A stretch of 64,000 bases of DNA from Lachnospiraceae bacterium NE2001 (GCA_900110635.1 FOEK01000005.1:62001-126000), one strand, 5' to 3'. Shown: positions 38,071 to 46,017, numbered from the stretch's first letter. Notes: generated by a model not told the origin, from the sequence alone. Numbers and translations: made by a program.

Positions 38071-38676
38071 ATGCAGAATAAAAAGAATAAAGGTTTTTCT
38101 ATAGCTGAGATTATTATAGCTTTTGCTGTAATTATTATTATAGTGGCTGTATCAATTATTGCCGGCATAGTTATTCATAAGAAATGGGTAGAGAAAGAAG
38201 AAGAGATACCCAGGATTACCTCTTATCAGGTGACTGAAAGACTTGAAGGTGTTAGTGAACTTACAACACAGAAGATTATTTATCAGGGGTATATTCACTA
38301 TGAAGAGGGTAGTATTCCATTTATTGATAAGAAGAGCTACTCTATGACTTATACTGCAGAGATTGAAGCGGGTGTGGATATCAGCGATATTGAAGTGACT
38401 GACGCAGGTGACAGGATAATCGTAGAGATTCCAGATTCCACAGTTCAGAGCGTATATGTTGATCCTGATTCTATACAGTTCCACGATGAATCCTTTGCTA
38501 TATTTAATTGGGACTCAAAAGAAGATGGTGTTGAAGCGGTAAAAAATGCCGAAAATGACGCTAAGGAAAATGCTGATATTCAGACCTTAAAGGATGAAGC
38601 TGATAAGCATGCCAAGGAACTTATTGAAGAACTATTTCAGGATGCTATAGCTGATCAACAGCTTGAAGTCAGATAA
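38071..38676 (+). CDS. membrane-anchored DUF4230 family protein
   Basis: Seen: 201 residues, a basic start, one membrane segment at about 12-33 (strongly Ile/Val-rich), then an extracytoplasmic domain with alternating strands (ITSYQVTERLEGVSELTTQK, YTAEIEAGVDISDIEVTDAG) and a charged helical tail. The order of TEKLxxVSELTT-like and YxxxIxxGIDLSDI-like motifs is what I associate with DUF4230, of unknown function. The gene starts 14 nt after pcrA with AAAGAAAGG. Role unknown. Confidence 0.7.
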   Translation: MQNKKNKGFSIAEIIIAFAVIIIIVAVSIIAGIVIHKKWVEKEEEIPRITSYQVTERLEGVSELTTQKIIYQGYIHYEEGSIPFIDKKSYSMTYTAEIEAGVDISDIEVTDAGDRIIVEIPDSTVQSVYVDPDSIQFHDESFAIFNWDSKEDGVEAVKNAENDAKENADIQTLKDEADKHAKELIEELFQDAIADQQLEVR

Positions 38677-38718
38677 TGTCAGATGATGATTTTTTGATAC
38701 ATCAAAATGAAATAATCT

Positions 38719-38746
38719 TTGCATAGACAGATAATTATGTTATAAT
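38719..38746 (+). promoter_or_regulatory. promoter of the small acidic membrane protein gene
   Basis: TTGCAT (38719-38724), 16-nt spacer, TATAAT (38741-38746) with an extended TG motif. Just downstream, in the predicted leader, is the palindrome AGTGAC-AA-GTCACT (38761-38774), a possible operator or hairpin. Confidence 0.78.
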
Positions 38747-38810
38747 CTTTCTATGTGATGAGTGACAAGTCACTTGTAATGATTGAATACTAGAAAGGGG
38801 GTTTCTTGAT

Positions 38811-39047
38811 ATGAGAAACGATGTAGTAGTTAAGGATGATGCAGTTGAGACAGCTAAGAGTGCTATTATTGCAATATGTATAATTGTTGGTGTTATTACA
38901 CTTATTGCCGGTATTGCAGTAGCAGTATATAAGTATCTCACACCAGATTACCTCGATGATTTTGATGAGTTTGATGATGACTTTGATGATGATTTCTTTG
39001 AGGATGATGCAGACTTTACTGATGATGTTGCTCCAGCTGAGGCATAA
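38811..39047 (+). CDS. small acidic single-pass membrane protein, unknown function
   Basis: Seen: 78 residues. A short N-terminal part is followed by one membrane helix (about 16-38, Ile/Val/Ala-rich), a YKYLTPDYLDDF joint and a tail made almost only of Asp, Glu and Phe (DDDFDDDFFEDDADF). It has its own promoter, a strong AAAGGGGG ribosome binding site and its own terminator, so it is a deliberate single-gene unit. I do not recognise the family beyond seeing similar proteins in Lachnospiraceae. The tail could bind cations or basic partners; that is inference. Confidence 0.82.
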   Translation: MRNDVVVKDDAVETAKSAIIAICIIVGVITLIAGIAVAVYKYLTPDYLDDFDEFDDDFDDDFFEDDADFTDDVAPAEA

Positions 39048-39075
39048 GAGCAATTACATAGTAAGGACTTTTATT

Positions 39076-39104
39076 GTGACAGGGAATTTTTCCCTGTCAC
39101 TTTT
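39076..39104 (+). terminator. intrinsic terminator after the small acidic protein
   Basis: Perfect 10-bp stem GTGACAGGGA/TCCCTGTCAC (39076-39085, 39091-39100), then four T. Confidence 0.85.
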
Positions 39105-39257
39105 AATGTGAATAAATATTTTGATATAATTAATACATACATTTCATCTTAAATAATTCTTAATAATTTATTTTATTTCTTTTTAATAACTCTAATCTAA
39201 TATGATACCTGTAAAACGTTTTATGGATCTTTGGTGGTCCACTGTGGAGGGATAAAA

Positions 39258-39977
39258 ATGTATAAGGTGCTTGTTTGCGATGATGACAAGGATATAGTTG
39301 AAGCTATCAGTATCTATCTTGAGACGGCTGGCTATGAGGTAGTTAAGGCTTATGATGGATTTGAGGCTTTAAATATAATGAAGAACAATAGTGCTTCAGG
39401 AACTGAACAGATTCATCTTGTTATTATCGATATAATGATGCCAAATATGGATGGCATTATGGCTACTCGTAAGATAAGAGAGTTCAGCCAGGCACCTATT
39501 ATCTTTCTCACTGCGAAGTCTGAGGATGCAGATAAGATACTGGGTCTCGATATCGGAGCTGATGATTATGTGACGAAACCATTTAACCCACTGGAGCTTG
39601 TGGCAAGAGTAAAGTCGCAGATCAGACGATATACTAAGCTTGGAGCAATAACTGAAAAGGGTGTTGATGATGATAAGCTCATCGTGAATGGTGGGCTTGT
39701 GATTAACGATAGTGCGAAATCGGTTACAGTAGATGGTGATGAAGTGAAGCTTACCCCTATAGAGTATAGTATACTTCTGTTTCTTACTGAAAACAGAGGT
39801 AGAGTATATAACACCAGTCAGATATATGAAGCAGTATGGGATGAGGACGCAATTGCTTCGGATAATATCATAGCTGTTCATATCAGACATATCAGAGAGA
39901 AGATAGAGATTAACCCTAAAGAGCCCAGGTACCTCAAGGTTGTATGGGGGCAGGGTTACAAGGTTGAAAAACTCTGA
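39258..39977 (+). CDS. OmpR/PhoB-family response regulator
   Basis: Seen: 239 residues. The receiver has the acidic pocket DDD at 8-10, phospho-acceptor Asp58 (LVIIDIMMPNMDG) and the conserved Lys in LTAKSED. The C-terminal winged helix shows LTPIEYSILLFLTENRGRV and HIRHIREKIE. Start ATG 39258 follows GTGGAGGG; an upstream GTG in the same frame lacks this spacing. The partner kinase gene starts 22 nt downstream. Closest in style to VanR-type regulators of Firmicutes, but the target is unknown. Confidence 0.93.
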   Translation: MYKVLVCDDDKDIVEAISIYLETAGYEVVKAYDGFEALNIMKNNSASGTEQIHLVIIDIMMPNMDGIMATRKIREFSQAPIIFLTAKSEDADKILGLDIGADDYVTKPFNPLELVARVKSQIRRYTKLGAITEKGVDDDKLIVNGGLVINDSAKSVTVDGDEVKLTPIEYSILLFLTENRGRVYNTSQIYEAVWDEDAIASDNIIAVHIRHIREKIEINPKEPRYLKVVWGQGYKVEKL

Positions 39978-39999
39978 GAGATGGAAAGGAATTGTTTAG

Positions 40000-42720
40000 A
40001 TGAAGGTTATTAAAAATACAGCATTTAGAGTTGTGCTATATATTATTGGTTTTATAGCAGCTGTGCTGCTGATTACCAGTGCATTTGCAAGTTCGTTCAG
40101 GTATGGACATTTCTCTGAAGAGGAGGATTTCGATGGTCCTTTTGAGACGTCTGTATCAATAAAGGATTCAATATATAATGATCTGTCAAATCTTCAGAGT
40201 AAGGCTGCTGTCGAAAAGAAGCTTTATTATATGGACTTCGCAGATAATGAGCTTAAGATCTATGATTACTCGGCTATGATCGACACCATTGAAGGTCAGT
40301 CTGATTATAAAAAAACTGAAAAAACTACAGTTGGTGATCTCCTGGGTACAAAAAATGGTATTACTAAGCTGTCGGCGTATGTTGATGAAGATGGCGGAAG
40401 TGATACGGTGTATGCCGCATATCCCAATATGCCGCAGTCAGCTAATAATAGTTTCATTCGTATGACCTGGGGCGATTATAATGATATAGTTCGAGATAGA
40501 TGTATAAAGTATTGTTATAAGTATGACAATTTATATAATTACAACGATGATAGTGAAGCACATGATGTAGATGAATATGAGAAGTCTCAGTATAACAAGC
40601 TTCTTGAGGATTATCCTGAAATGGGCATTCAGGATGGAAACTATTTTACATATATAAATGATTATTTATATATGTATGATGTAAATAATAGTCTTCTTTA
40701 TTATGGGAAGTTTGGTTATGCTCAGACATTATCTGATCTAAATATGAATCAAAGCATTTATTTTCCTTATAAAGATGCTGATGATTTTAAAGATATATCT
40801 GAGTTTGAGGAATATATACTGTCATCATATATTTATAGAAGTGATATAGAACTCGCTTATTCGACGCTCAGTGATTATCAGAAGTCGCAGATTAAGCAGA
40901 ATACAGATTATTATAATTATTATTACGGCTGTAATACAGCATTTAGCATTGATGGCGAGAAAGTTAATCATGCCTGGATATATGATACGACAGGCCTTCA
41001 GAATGTAAATAAGAGTCCTGAGGATGGTTATAATGTTTCTTATCCTAATCTATGTGAGCTTTATAAGAATCATTCGGATATCTATGTCAGCTATAATGCA
41101 AAAACCGGAAATGTGGAACAGTGGTATAAAAATGATAAGGGCGAGATAGTATCTTTCGAGTATTTGGATGCTGAAAAGCTTAAGTCGCTTACTAGTGTCT
41201 GTAATGAGAATTTTGTTCTTGCGATAAATCTTTCTACATATGCTTCGTCAAGTGTTGGCGACAACTTGGTGTATTCATTTACAGGTATATATGATAATCC
41301 TCTTTGGGTCTTGGGCGTTAGCTTTGTGATATTTATAGCTGCTGTTGTTTTACTGATAATGGGCGAACCGAGGAGGATGTATCTGGTTGATAAGGCTCCA
41401 TATATTGTTTGGGCAGGAGTTTATTCCGTCGTATTATTATTGATGTCTGGACTAATAGTAGGTATAGCATATAATTCTTATGACCTTGTACAGTTTATAA
41501 ACAAAGAGAAATTGACGGTAATAATTTTCAGCATAGTTTTTCTTCTGCTGGCGTATATTTTTACAGCGGCTGTTATCATGAATGTTGTAAGAAGGATTAA
41601 ATGTCATGCCTTTCTAGGTGGTTTCGTTACTGTATGGCTTGTAAAGGAAGCGAAGAAGTTTCTTGATAAGAATGGTGATCGAATAACAGGTAGAAAAAAG
41701 ACTGTCATCTTTATGCTGTTCTTTATAATTGTAAATATACTTGGACTTGCTGTTTTATCTGATAATCCATATTATGATTCATCTGTATTAGTTGCTCTGT
41801 TCCTGATCGTATTGGATATTTTTGTAGGCATTGTTGTATTTAAATATCTTACTGATGTGGAGAAAATCCTAAAGGTCAGCAGACAAATTGAGGCGGGTGA
41901 ACTGAATGCTAAGGTTAACACTCAGGAGCTTAAGTTTAGTGCCAGGGAATTAGGTGAAAGTCTCAATAGTCTTGGTGATGGTTTATCAAAAGCTGTTGAT
42001 TCATCAATAAGAGATGAACGTACTAAAGCAGAGCTTATTACAAATGTATCGCACGATATCAAGACACCTCTTACATCGATTATCAATTACGTTGATTTAT
42101 TAAAAAAAGAGGAGATTAATAACGAGAAAGCAACAGAATATATAAATGTTCTTGATCAGAAGTCTCAGCGTTTAAAACAACTGATTCTGGATCTTATAGA
42201 AGCTTCAAAAACAAGTACTGGAAATATTGAACTTGAATGTATGAATCTTAATCTAGTAGAACTTCTGAATCAGGGGCTGGGAGAGTATGAAGATAAACTT
42301 GCAGAAGCGTCCCTTGAGCTTGTAAAAAGCTTTAGGACTGATAGTGCGGTTATATATGCAGATGGACGACGCGTATTCCGTATAATTGACAATATACTTA
42401 ATAACACTGTAAAATATGCACAGCCAGGAACAAGAGTTTTTGTTGATATGATGGTCGATAATTCTGTAAATCCTTCGGGGAATGTGGTTCTTAGCGTAAA
42501 GAATGTCAGCCGTGAAATGTTGAATATCACGGCAGAAGAACTGACTGAACGATTTGTGCGAGGAGATCGCTCACGTAATACAGAAGGTTCTGGACTTGGT
42601 CTTTCGATAGCCAAGAATCTTACTGAGTTACAAGGTGGAAGCTTTAATATTACAATAGATGGGGATTTCTTTAAGGTCGATATATCTTTTCCTCTTGTGA
42701 ACACTGAAAATAATAGTTAA
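40000..42720 (+). CDS. sensor histidine kinase with a very large N-terminal sensor region
   Basis: Seen: 906 residues. The first membrane helix is about 7-29. A Tyr/Asp/Asn-rich extracytoplasmic region of about 400 residues follows (30-435), unlike any sensor I know. Four to five further membrane helices (about 440-625) lead to a HAMP-like linker, HisKA with phospho-acceptor His685 in NVSHDIKTPLTS, and a HATPase domain with RIIDNILNNTVKYA and GSGLGLSIAKNL. The kinase core is of the VanS-like type that senses envelope stress or antibiotics; the ligand here is unknown. ATG follows GGAAAGG, and the gene is paired with the upstream regulator. Confidence 0.92.
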   Translation: MKVIKNTAFRVVLYIIGFIAAVLLITSAFASSFRYGHFSEEEDFDGPFETSVSIKDSIYNDLSNLQSKAAVEKKLYYMDFADNELKIYDYSAMIDTIEGQSDYKKTEKTTVGDLLGTKNGITKLSAYVDEDGGSDTVYAAYPNMPQSANNSFIRMTWGDYNDIVRDRCIKYCYKYDNLYNYNDDSEAHDVDEYEKSQYNKLLEDYPEMGIQDGNYFTYINDYLYMYDVNNSLLYYGKFGYAQTLSDLNMNQSIYFPYKDADDFKDISEFEEYILSSYIYRSDIELAYSTLSDYQKSQIKQNTDYYNYYYGCNTAFSIDGEKVNHAWIYDTTGLQNVNKSPEDGYNVSYPNLCELYKNHSDIYVSYNAKTGNVEQWYKNDKGEIVSFEYLDAEKLKSLTSVCNENFVLAINLSTYASSSVGDNLVYSFTGIYDNPLWVLGVSFVIFIAAVVLLIMGEPRRMYLVDKAPYIVWAGVYSVVLLLMSGLIVGIAYNSYDLVQFINKEKLTVIIFSIVFLLLAYIFTAAVIMNVVRRIKCHAFLGGFVTVWLVKEAKKFLDKNGDRITGRKKTVIFMLFFIIVNILGLAVLSDNPYYDSSVLVALFLIVLDIFVGIVVFKYLTDVEKILKVSRQIEAGELNAKVNTQELKFSARELGESLNSLGDGLSKAVDSSIRDERTKAELITNVSHDIKTPLTSIINYVDLLKKEEINNEKATEYINVLDQKSQRLKQLILDLIEASKTSTGNIELECMNLNLVELLNQGLGEYEDKLAEASLELVKSFRTDSAVIYADGRRVFRIIDNILNNTVKYAQPGTRVFVDMMVDNSVNPSGNVVLSVKNVSREMLNITAEELTERFVRGDRSRNTEGSGLGLSIAKNLTELQGGSFNITIDGDFFKVDISFPLVNTENNS

Positions 42721-42733
42721 TTTCTTTAAAATA

Positions 42734-42764
42734 TGAGTCATTTGGCGTAAAGTCAAATGACTCA
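42734..42764 (+). other. perfect 11-bp inverted repeat after the kinase gene
   Basis: TGAGTCATTTG (42734-42744) and CAAATGACTCA (42754-42764) around a 9-nt loop, followed by AAAATAAATA rather than T. It may still end transcription or protect the mRNA 3' end. It could also be an operator for the tRNA promoter 32 nt downstream. Confidence 0.6.
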
Positions 42765-42795
42765 AAATAAATATAATATTTGTTGAAAAAATTGC

Positions 42796-42824
42796 TTGAC
42801 AAAGTGGGGGCCCATCACTATAAT
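42796..42824 (+). promoter_or_regulatory. consensus promoter of the tRNA cluster
   Basis: TTGACA (42796-42801), 17-nt spacer, TATAAT (42819-42824): a perfect vegetative promoter 36 nt before the first tRNA. Confidence 0.95.
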
Positions 42825-42859
42825 AGGAAAAGTGCTGTTGAGAAACAACACAACTTGAT

Positions 42860-42932
42860 GGGGTCTTAGCTCAGCTGGGAGAGCATCTGCCTTACAAGCA
42901 GAGGGTCACAGGTTCGAGCCCTGTAGGCCCCA
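42860..42932 (+). tRNA. tRNA-Val (TAC)
   Basis: 73-nt cloverleaf: acceptor GGGGTCT/AGGCCCC, anticodon loop CTTACAA, T loop TTCGAGC. No CCA is encoded. Confidence 0.97.
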
Positions 42933-42937
42933 TATAT

Positions 42938-43011
42938 GGCGGGATAGCTCAGCTGGCTAGAGCATACGGTTCATACCCGTAGTGTCGAGGGTTCAAGTCC
43001 CCCTCCCGCTA
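42938..43011 (+). tRNA. tRNA-Met (CAT), elongator type
   Basis: 74-nt cloverleaf: acceptor GGCGGGA/TCCCGCT, anticodon loop TTCATAC. The anticodon stem TACGG/CCGTA lacks the three G-C pairs of initiator tRNA, so elongator is likely. A lysidine-modified Ile tRNA is the alternative. One A-C mismatch appears in the T stem. No encoded CCA. Confidence 0.93.
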
Positions 43012-43036
43012 CTTAAATATATTTAACACATCTTAA

Positions 43037-43111
43037 CGGGGTGTGGCTCAGCTTGGCTAGAGCGCTTGATTTGGGATCAAGAGGTCGCAGGTTCGAATCC
43101 TGTCACCCCGA
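43037..43111 (+). tRNA. tRNA-Pro (TGG)
   Basis: 75-nt cloverleaf: acceptor CGGGGTG/CACCCCG, anticodon loop TTTGGGA, T arm GCAGG/CCTGT. No encoded CCA. Confidence 0.96.
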
Positions 43112-43126
43112 CTCGGTTGTTGATAC

Positions 43127-43155
43127 TTGACAACCATTTCAAAATTATATATTAT
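43127..43155 (+). promoter_or_regulatory. second promoter inside the tRNA cluster
   Basis: TTGACA (43127-43132), 17-nt spacer, TATTAT (43150-43155), about 52 nt before tRNA-Gly. The -35 lies in the 3' arm of a hairpin (GGTTGT at 43115-43120 with ACAACC at 43130-43135), so the first three tRNAs may end there and the last six may be transcribed separately. Confidence 0.7.
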
Positions 43156-43206
43156 TTAGTAGCTGTAAGTCGCAGTTATTAGACATAACGATTGTTATGA
43201 GATTAT

Positions 43207-43277
43207 GCGGGTGTAGTTCAGTGGTAGAACACCAGCCTTCCAAGCTGGATATGTGGGTTCGATTCCCATCACCCGCT
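43207..43277 (+). tRNA. tRNA-Gly (TCC)
   Basis: 71-nt cloverleaf: acceptor GCGGGTG/CACCCGC, anticodon loop CTTCCAA, T arm GTGGG/CCCAT. No encoded CCA. Confidence 0.96.
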
Positions 43278-43307
43278 TTTAGACTGTCTAATAGATGGTC
43301 TTGAAAT

Positions 43308-43381
<74 letters not shown>

Positions 43382-43395
43382 TTTTATTTATTTAT

Positions 43396-43470
43396 GGTGG
43401 GTATGGCGCAGTTGGCTAGCGCGCCAGATTGTGGCTCTGGAGGCCGAGGGTTCAAGTCCCTCTACCCACC
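43396..43470 (+). tRNA. tRNA-His (GTG)
   Basis: 75 nt including the His-specific extra G at position -1 paired with C73. Anticodon loop ATTGTGG; acceptor GTGGGTA/TACCCAC. Confidence 0.96.
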
Positions 43471-43528
43471 CTTTTTTTTATAAATAGTATTTTTTGGCTG
43501 GATACACAGCGATATGCAGAAAATACAT

Positions 43529-43600
43529 TGGGCTATCGCCAAGTGGTAAGGCACAGCACTTTGACTGCTGCATTCGTTGGTTCGAATCCAACTAGCCCAG
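43529..43600 (+). tRNA. tRNA-Gln (TTG)
   Basis: 72-nt cloverleaf: acceptor TGGGCTA/TAGCCCA, anticodon loop CTTTGAC, T loop TTCGAAT. Confidence 0.96.
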
Positions 43601-43614
43601 ATTTTATTATTTTT

Positions 43615-43687
43615 GTGCCACTAGCTCAGTCGGTAGAGCACTTGACTTTTAATCAAGTTGTCGGGGGTTCGATTCCCCCGTGGCACA
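43615..43687 (+). tRNA. tRNA-Lys (TTT)
   Basis: 73-nt cloverleaf: acceptor GTGCCAC/GTGGCAC, anticodon loop CTTTTAA, T arm GGGGG/CCCCC. It lies 14 nt after tRNA-Gln. Confidence 0.97.
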
Positions 43688-43720
43688 CAAGTATGCATCT
43701 GTTGATGCAGGTATAAAAAA

Positions 43721-43802
43721 GCGGATATGGCGGAATTGGCAGACGCGCTAGATTTAGGTTCTAGTGGGGAATCCCGTGCAGGTTCAACTCCTGTTATCCG
43801 CA
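43721..43802 (+). tRNA. tRNA-Leu (TAG)
   Basis: 82 nt with the long variable arm of class II tRNAs. Acceptor GCGGATA/TATCCGC, anticodon loop TTTAGGT. Last tRNA of the cluster; a terminator follows. Confidence 0.95.
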
Positions 43803-43812
43803 CACGAATGTA

Positions 43813-43843
43813 AAGTTGTCTATTGTTGTAGATGACTTTTTTT
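43813..43843 (+). terminator. intrinsic terminator of the tRNA cluster
   Basis: A 10-bp stem with two G-T pairs (AAGTTGTCTA with TAGATGACTT) and a T tract of seven. Confidence 0.85.
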
Positions 43844-43903
43844 ATTTTTTGGTGTATTTTTTGTGAATTATTGTTAGATTTTGTTAAAAATGTTATATTT
43901 TTG

Positions 43904-43932
43904 TTGATATTATTATGAAATAGTGCTATATT
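43904..43932 (+). promoter_or_regulatory. promoter of the riboswitch-pilin transcript
   Basis: TTGATA (43904-43909), 17-nt spacer, TATATT (43927-43932) with an extended TG (TGC before the hexamer). The predicted start near 43940 lies just at the 5' edge of the aptamer, which supports both calls. Confidence 0.85.
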
Positions 43933-43942
43933 TTCCATATAT

Positions 43943-44033
43943 GGGCAAAGCAGGAGTGATTCTGTGACGCAAAGCTATAGGGCCTGGGTTTCATTGAGGG
44001 TGAGAGCTTAAGAACCAGAGGCAGCCAGTTGCA
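43943..44033 (+). promoter_or_regulatory. cyclic di-GMP-I (GEMM-I) riboswitch aptamer
   Basis: Seen: GGGCAAAG at 43943, a hairpin CAGGA/TTCTG closed by the GNRA tetraloop GTGA (43951-43964), then the conserved GACGCAAAGCTA, and a second stem GCCTGGGTT / AACCAGAGGC (43982-43990, 44013-44022) leading to CAGCCAGTTGC. These blocks, their order and the GNRA loop match the class I c-di-GMP aptamer (Vibrio Vc2 type). Known: this class senses the second messenger c-di-GMP and often controls pili, motility and adhesion. Inferred: it controls the prepilin gene downstream, in line with that role. Exact ends are approximate. Confidence 0.9.
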
Positions 44034-44038
44034 AAGTT

Positions 44039-44122
44039 ACTACTGTTAGCGTGCTTATCGTAGTGTGTTTTTTATGGCCTTGCGGCCAGATGATAAGCTT
44101 AACGTTTAATGGTAGTTTTTTT
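44039..44122 (+). terminator. expression platform of the riboswitch: long terminator-like stem
   Basis: ACTACT (44039-44044) with GGTAGT (44111-44116), GTTA with TAAC, and GCTTATC with GATAAGC form a long interrupted stem capped by the hairpin TGGCC/GGCCA, ending in seven T. A shorter alternative (ACTAC with GTAGT at 44060-44064, then six T) is also possible. The pilin ribosome binding site is some 80 nt further down, so control by termination is more likely than by site masking. Confidence 0.7.
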
Positions 44123-44208
44123 CATGGAGAGAGTTTTTTTCACAGAATTCTTTTATCTCTATTCACTTACCGTTTGCGCGGTAATACACTATTCAAGAGG
44201 ATATCATT

Positions 44209-44820
44209 ATGAAGATTAAGAGATTTGTTCCTGGCTACCCTAAGAACAGGGGTTTTTCGCTTGTTGAGCTTATTATTGTAATTGCAATTATGGCAATTCT
44301 TGCTGCGGCTATTGCCCCGGCTTTGATAAGATATATTGAGAAGTCGCGTCGTGCTTCAGATGTTGAAACAGCTGGAGTAATTCTTAGGGCTGCTCAATAT
44401 GCTTATAGTGAAGGATATTCATTTGAGGGTTTTGTAGGAACTGTAGAACAAAATGCGGATGTTGTTTGTGAAGATAATGTTGTTGAACAAATTACTGGTG
44501 ATGATGGGGAAACCCCATATGATCTTGAAATAATAGCGGTTGCATCAAATGGAGGCGTTTTTACCAATACTGTTAATGAACAACAGCATTTTCTAGATCT
44601 GTTTAGAAAAACATTAGGAAAAGATAGTAATAATAACTCTAAAGAGTTTTCGGATCCAAAGTTTAGAAAAAATATTGGAAATGGAATGCCTGATGGTTTT
44701 TTGCTGGGTAGAAGACTTAATGATAGTGGTCAGGCTGAAGGTTTTGAGGTTTGGATAGCAGATGCTCAACGCAATCCTGCATATAGATTACAACCTGATT
44801 GCTGTTCAGAGTATAAATAA
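44209..44820 (+). CDS. type IV prepilin / major pilin-like protein under c-di-GMP riboswitch control
   Basis: Seen: 203 residues. A short basic leader ends KNRG, then [19 protein letters not shown]: the prepilin peptidase site is Gly15-Phe16 with Glu at position +5 of the mature protein (Glu20), followed by the N-terminal hydrophobic assembly helix. The rest is a globular Asn/Asp-rich domain with two cysteines next to each other near the end (PDCCSE). ATG follows AAGAGGAT. It stands alone: no pilus ATPase, platform protein or prepilin peptidase is in the window, so the assembly machine must be encoded elsewhere. It could be a major or minor pilin. Competence pseudopilin is less likely given the riboswitch. 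Confidence 0.93.
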   Translation: MKIKRFVPGYPKNRGFSLVELIIVIAIMAILAAAIAPALIRYIEKSRRASDVETAGVILRAAQYAYSEGYSFEGFVGTVEQNADVVCEDNVVEQITGDDGETPYDLEIIAVASNGGVFTNTVNEQQHFLDLFRKTLGKDSNNNSKEFSDPKFRKNIGNGMPDGFLLGRRLNDSGQAEGFEVWIADAQRNPAYRLQPDCCSEYK

Positions 44821-44910
44821 ATAATTATTTATTGATGCATATCAATAATTTTGTTAGCTTAAGTTGTTTTATAAGTTTATTGCTTTATTTTCACATTTTT
44901 GATAATATTT

Positions 44911-44941
44911 GTCTGGTGCGCTCCGGTGCACCAGACTTTTT
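44911..44941 (+). terminator. terminator between the pilin gene and potA
   Basis: GTCTGGTGC (44911-44919) pairs with GCACCAGAC (44928-44936), followed by five T. It ends only about 17 nt before the potA start codon and I see no promoter between, so it may also act as an attenuator of the pot operon. Confidence 0.9.
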
Positions 44942-44957
44942 GTTTTGGAGAAATAAG

Positions 44958-46016
44958 ATGAGTGAATTAGAAAAGAAAGTCCCCCTTATAGAACTTAAAG
45001 GCCTCACAAAAAACTTTGAGGATCAGCAGGTTCTGAAGGGTATTGATTTAACGATATATGAGAATGAGTTTTTGACTCTGCTTGGTCCGTCTGGTTGTGG
45101 AAAGACAACAACTCTTAGGATACTGGCTGGTTTTGAGGAACCTTCAGGTGGAGAGGTTCTCTTTAATGGAATAGATATAACGAAGGTTCCGGCATATAAG
45201 AGAGAGGTAAATACTATCTTTCAGAAGTATGCACTTTTTCCGTTTTTAAATGTTTATGACAATGTTGCATTTGGCCTTAAGATAAAAAAGATGGAGAAAT
45301 CTGTCATTGATCAAAAGGTTACAAATATGCTTAAACTTATTGGACTTGAGGAGTTCGCGAAGAGAGATGTTTCCAGTCTTTCTGGTGGACAGCAGCAGCG
45401 TGTAGCGATAGCACGTGCACTTGTAAATGAACCTAAGGTTCTGCTTCTTGATGAGCCTCTTGGAGCTCTTGATGCAAAGCTGCGTAAAGGAATGCAGGCT
45501 GAGCTTAAGAGAATCCAGAAGGAAGTAGGTATTACATTTATCTTTGTAACTCACGATCAGGAAGAGGCACTGTCAATGTCTGACACCGTGGTTGTAATGA
45601 ATGAAGGAATCATTCAGCAGGTTGGAACTCCTGAGGATATATATAATGAGCCGGAAAACCGTTTTGTTGCCGACTTTATTGGTGAGTCAAATATCATCGA
45701 GGCTGTAATGAAGAAGGATCTTCTTGTTTCATTTGATGGTGAAGATTTTGTCTGCGTAGATAAAGGATTTAAGCTAAATGAAAACGTTGAGGTTGTTATT
45801 CGACCGGAGGATATAGATATAGTGAAGCCTAAAGAGGCTAAGGTAAAAGGTGTTGTGAAGTCAATCATATTTAAGGGCGTACATCATGAAATTGTTGTTG
45901 AGACTGAACATAGAGATTATCTGATACATACAACGGACTATTATGAACCGGGTCTAAAGGTTGGTCTTACATTTGGACCAGATGAAATACACGTTATGTA
46001 TCCAATGGAATGGTAG
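44958..46016 (+). CDS. potA: spermidine/putrescine ABC transporter ATP-binding protein PotA
   Basis: ATPase of a polyamine importer. Seen: 352 residues. Walker A is GPSGCGKTT (43-51), the ABC signature [15 protein letters not shown], Walker [14 protein letters not shown] and the switch His in [12 protein letters not shown]-terminal TOBE-type domain follows (about 240-352) with [11 protein letters not shown]. The ATG at 44958 matches the usual PotA start and has TTGGAG upstream; the longer ORF would read through the terminator hairpin. The genes potB and potCD follow after an unusual 178-nt hairpin element. Confidence 0.95.
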   Translation: MSELEKKVPLIELKGLTKNFEDQQVLKGIDLTIYENEFLTLLGPSGCGKTTTLRILAGFEEPSGGEVLFNGIDITKVPAYKREVNTIFQKYALFPFLNVYDNVAFGLKIKKMEKSVIDQKVTNMLKLIGLEEFAKRDVSSLSGGQQQRVAIARALVNEPKVLLLDEPLGALDAKLRKGMQAELKRIQKEVGITFIFVTHDQEEALSMSDTVVVMNEGIIQQVGTPEDIYNEPENRFVADFIGESNIIEAVMKKDLLVSFDGEDFVCVDKGFKLNENVEVVIRPEDIDIVKPKEAKVKGVVKSIIFKGVHHEIVVETEHRDYLIHTTDYYEPGLKVGLTFGPDEIHVMYPMEW

Positions 46017-46017
46017 C

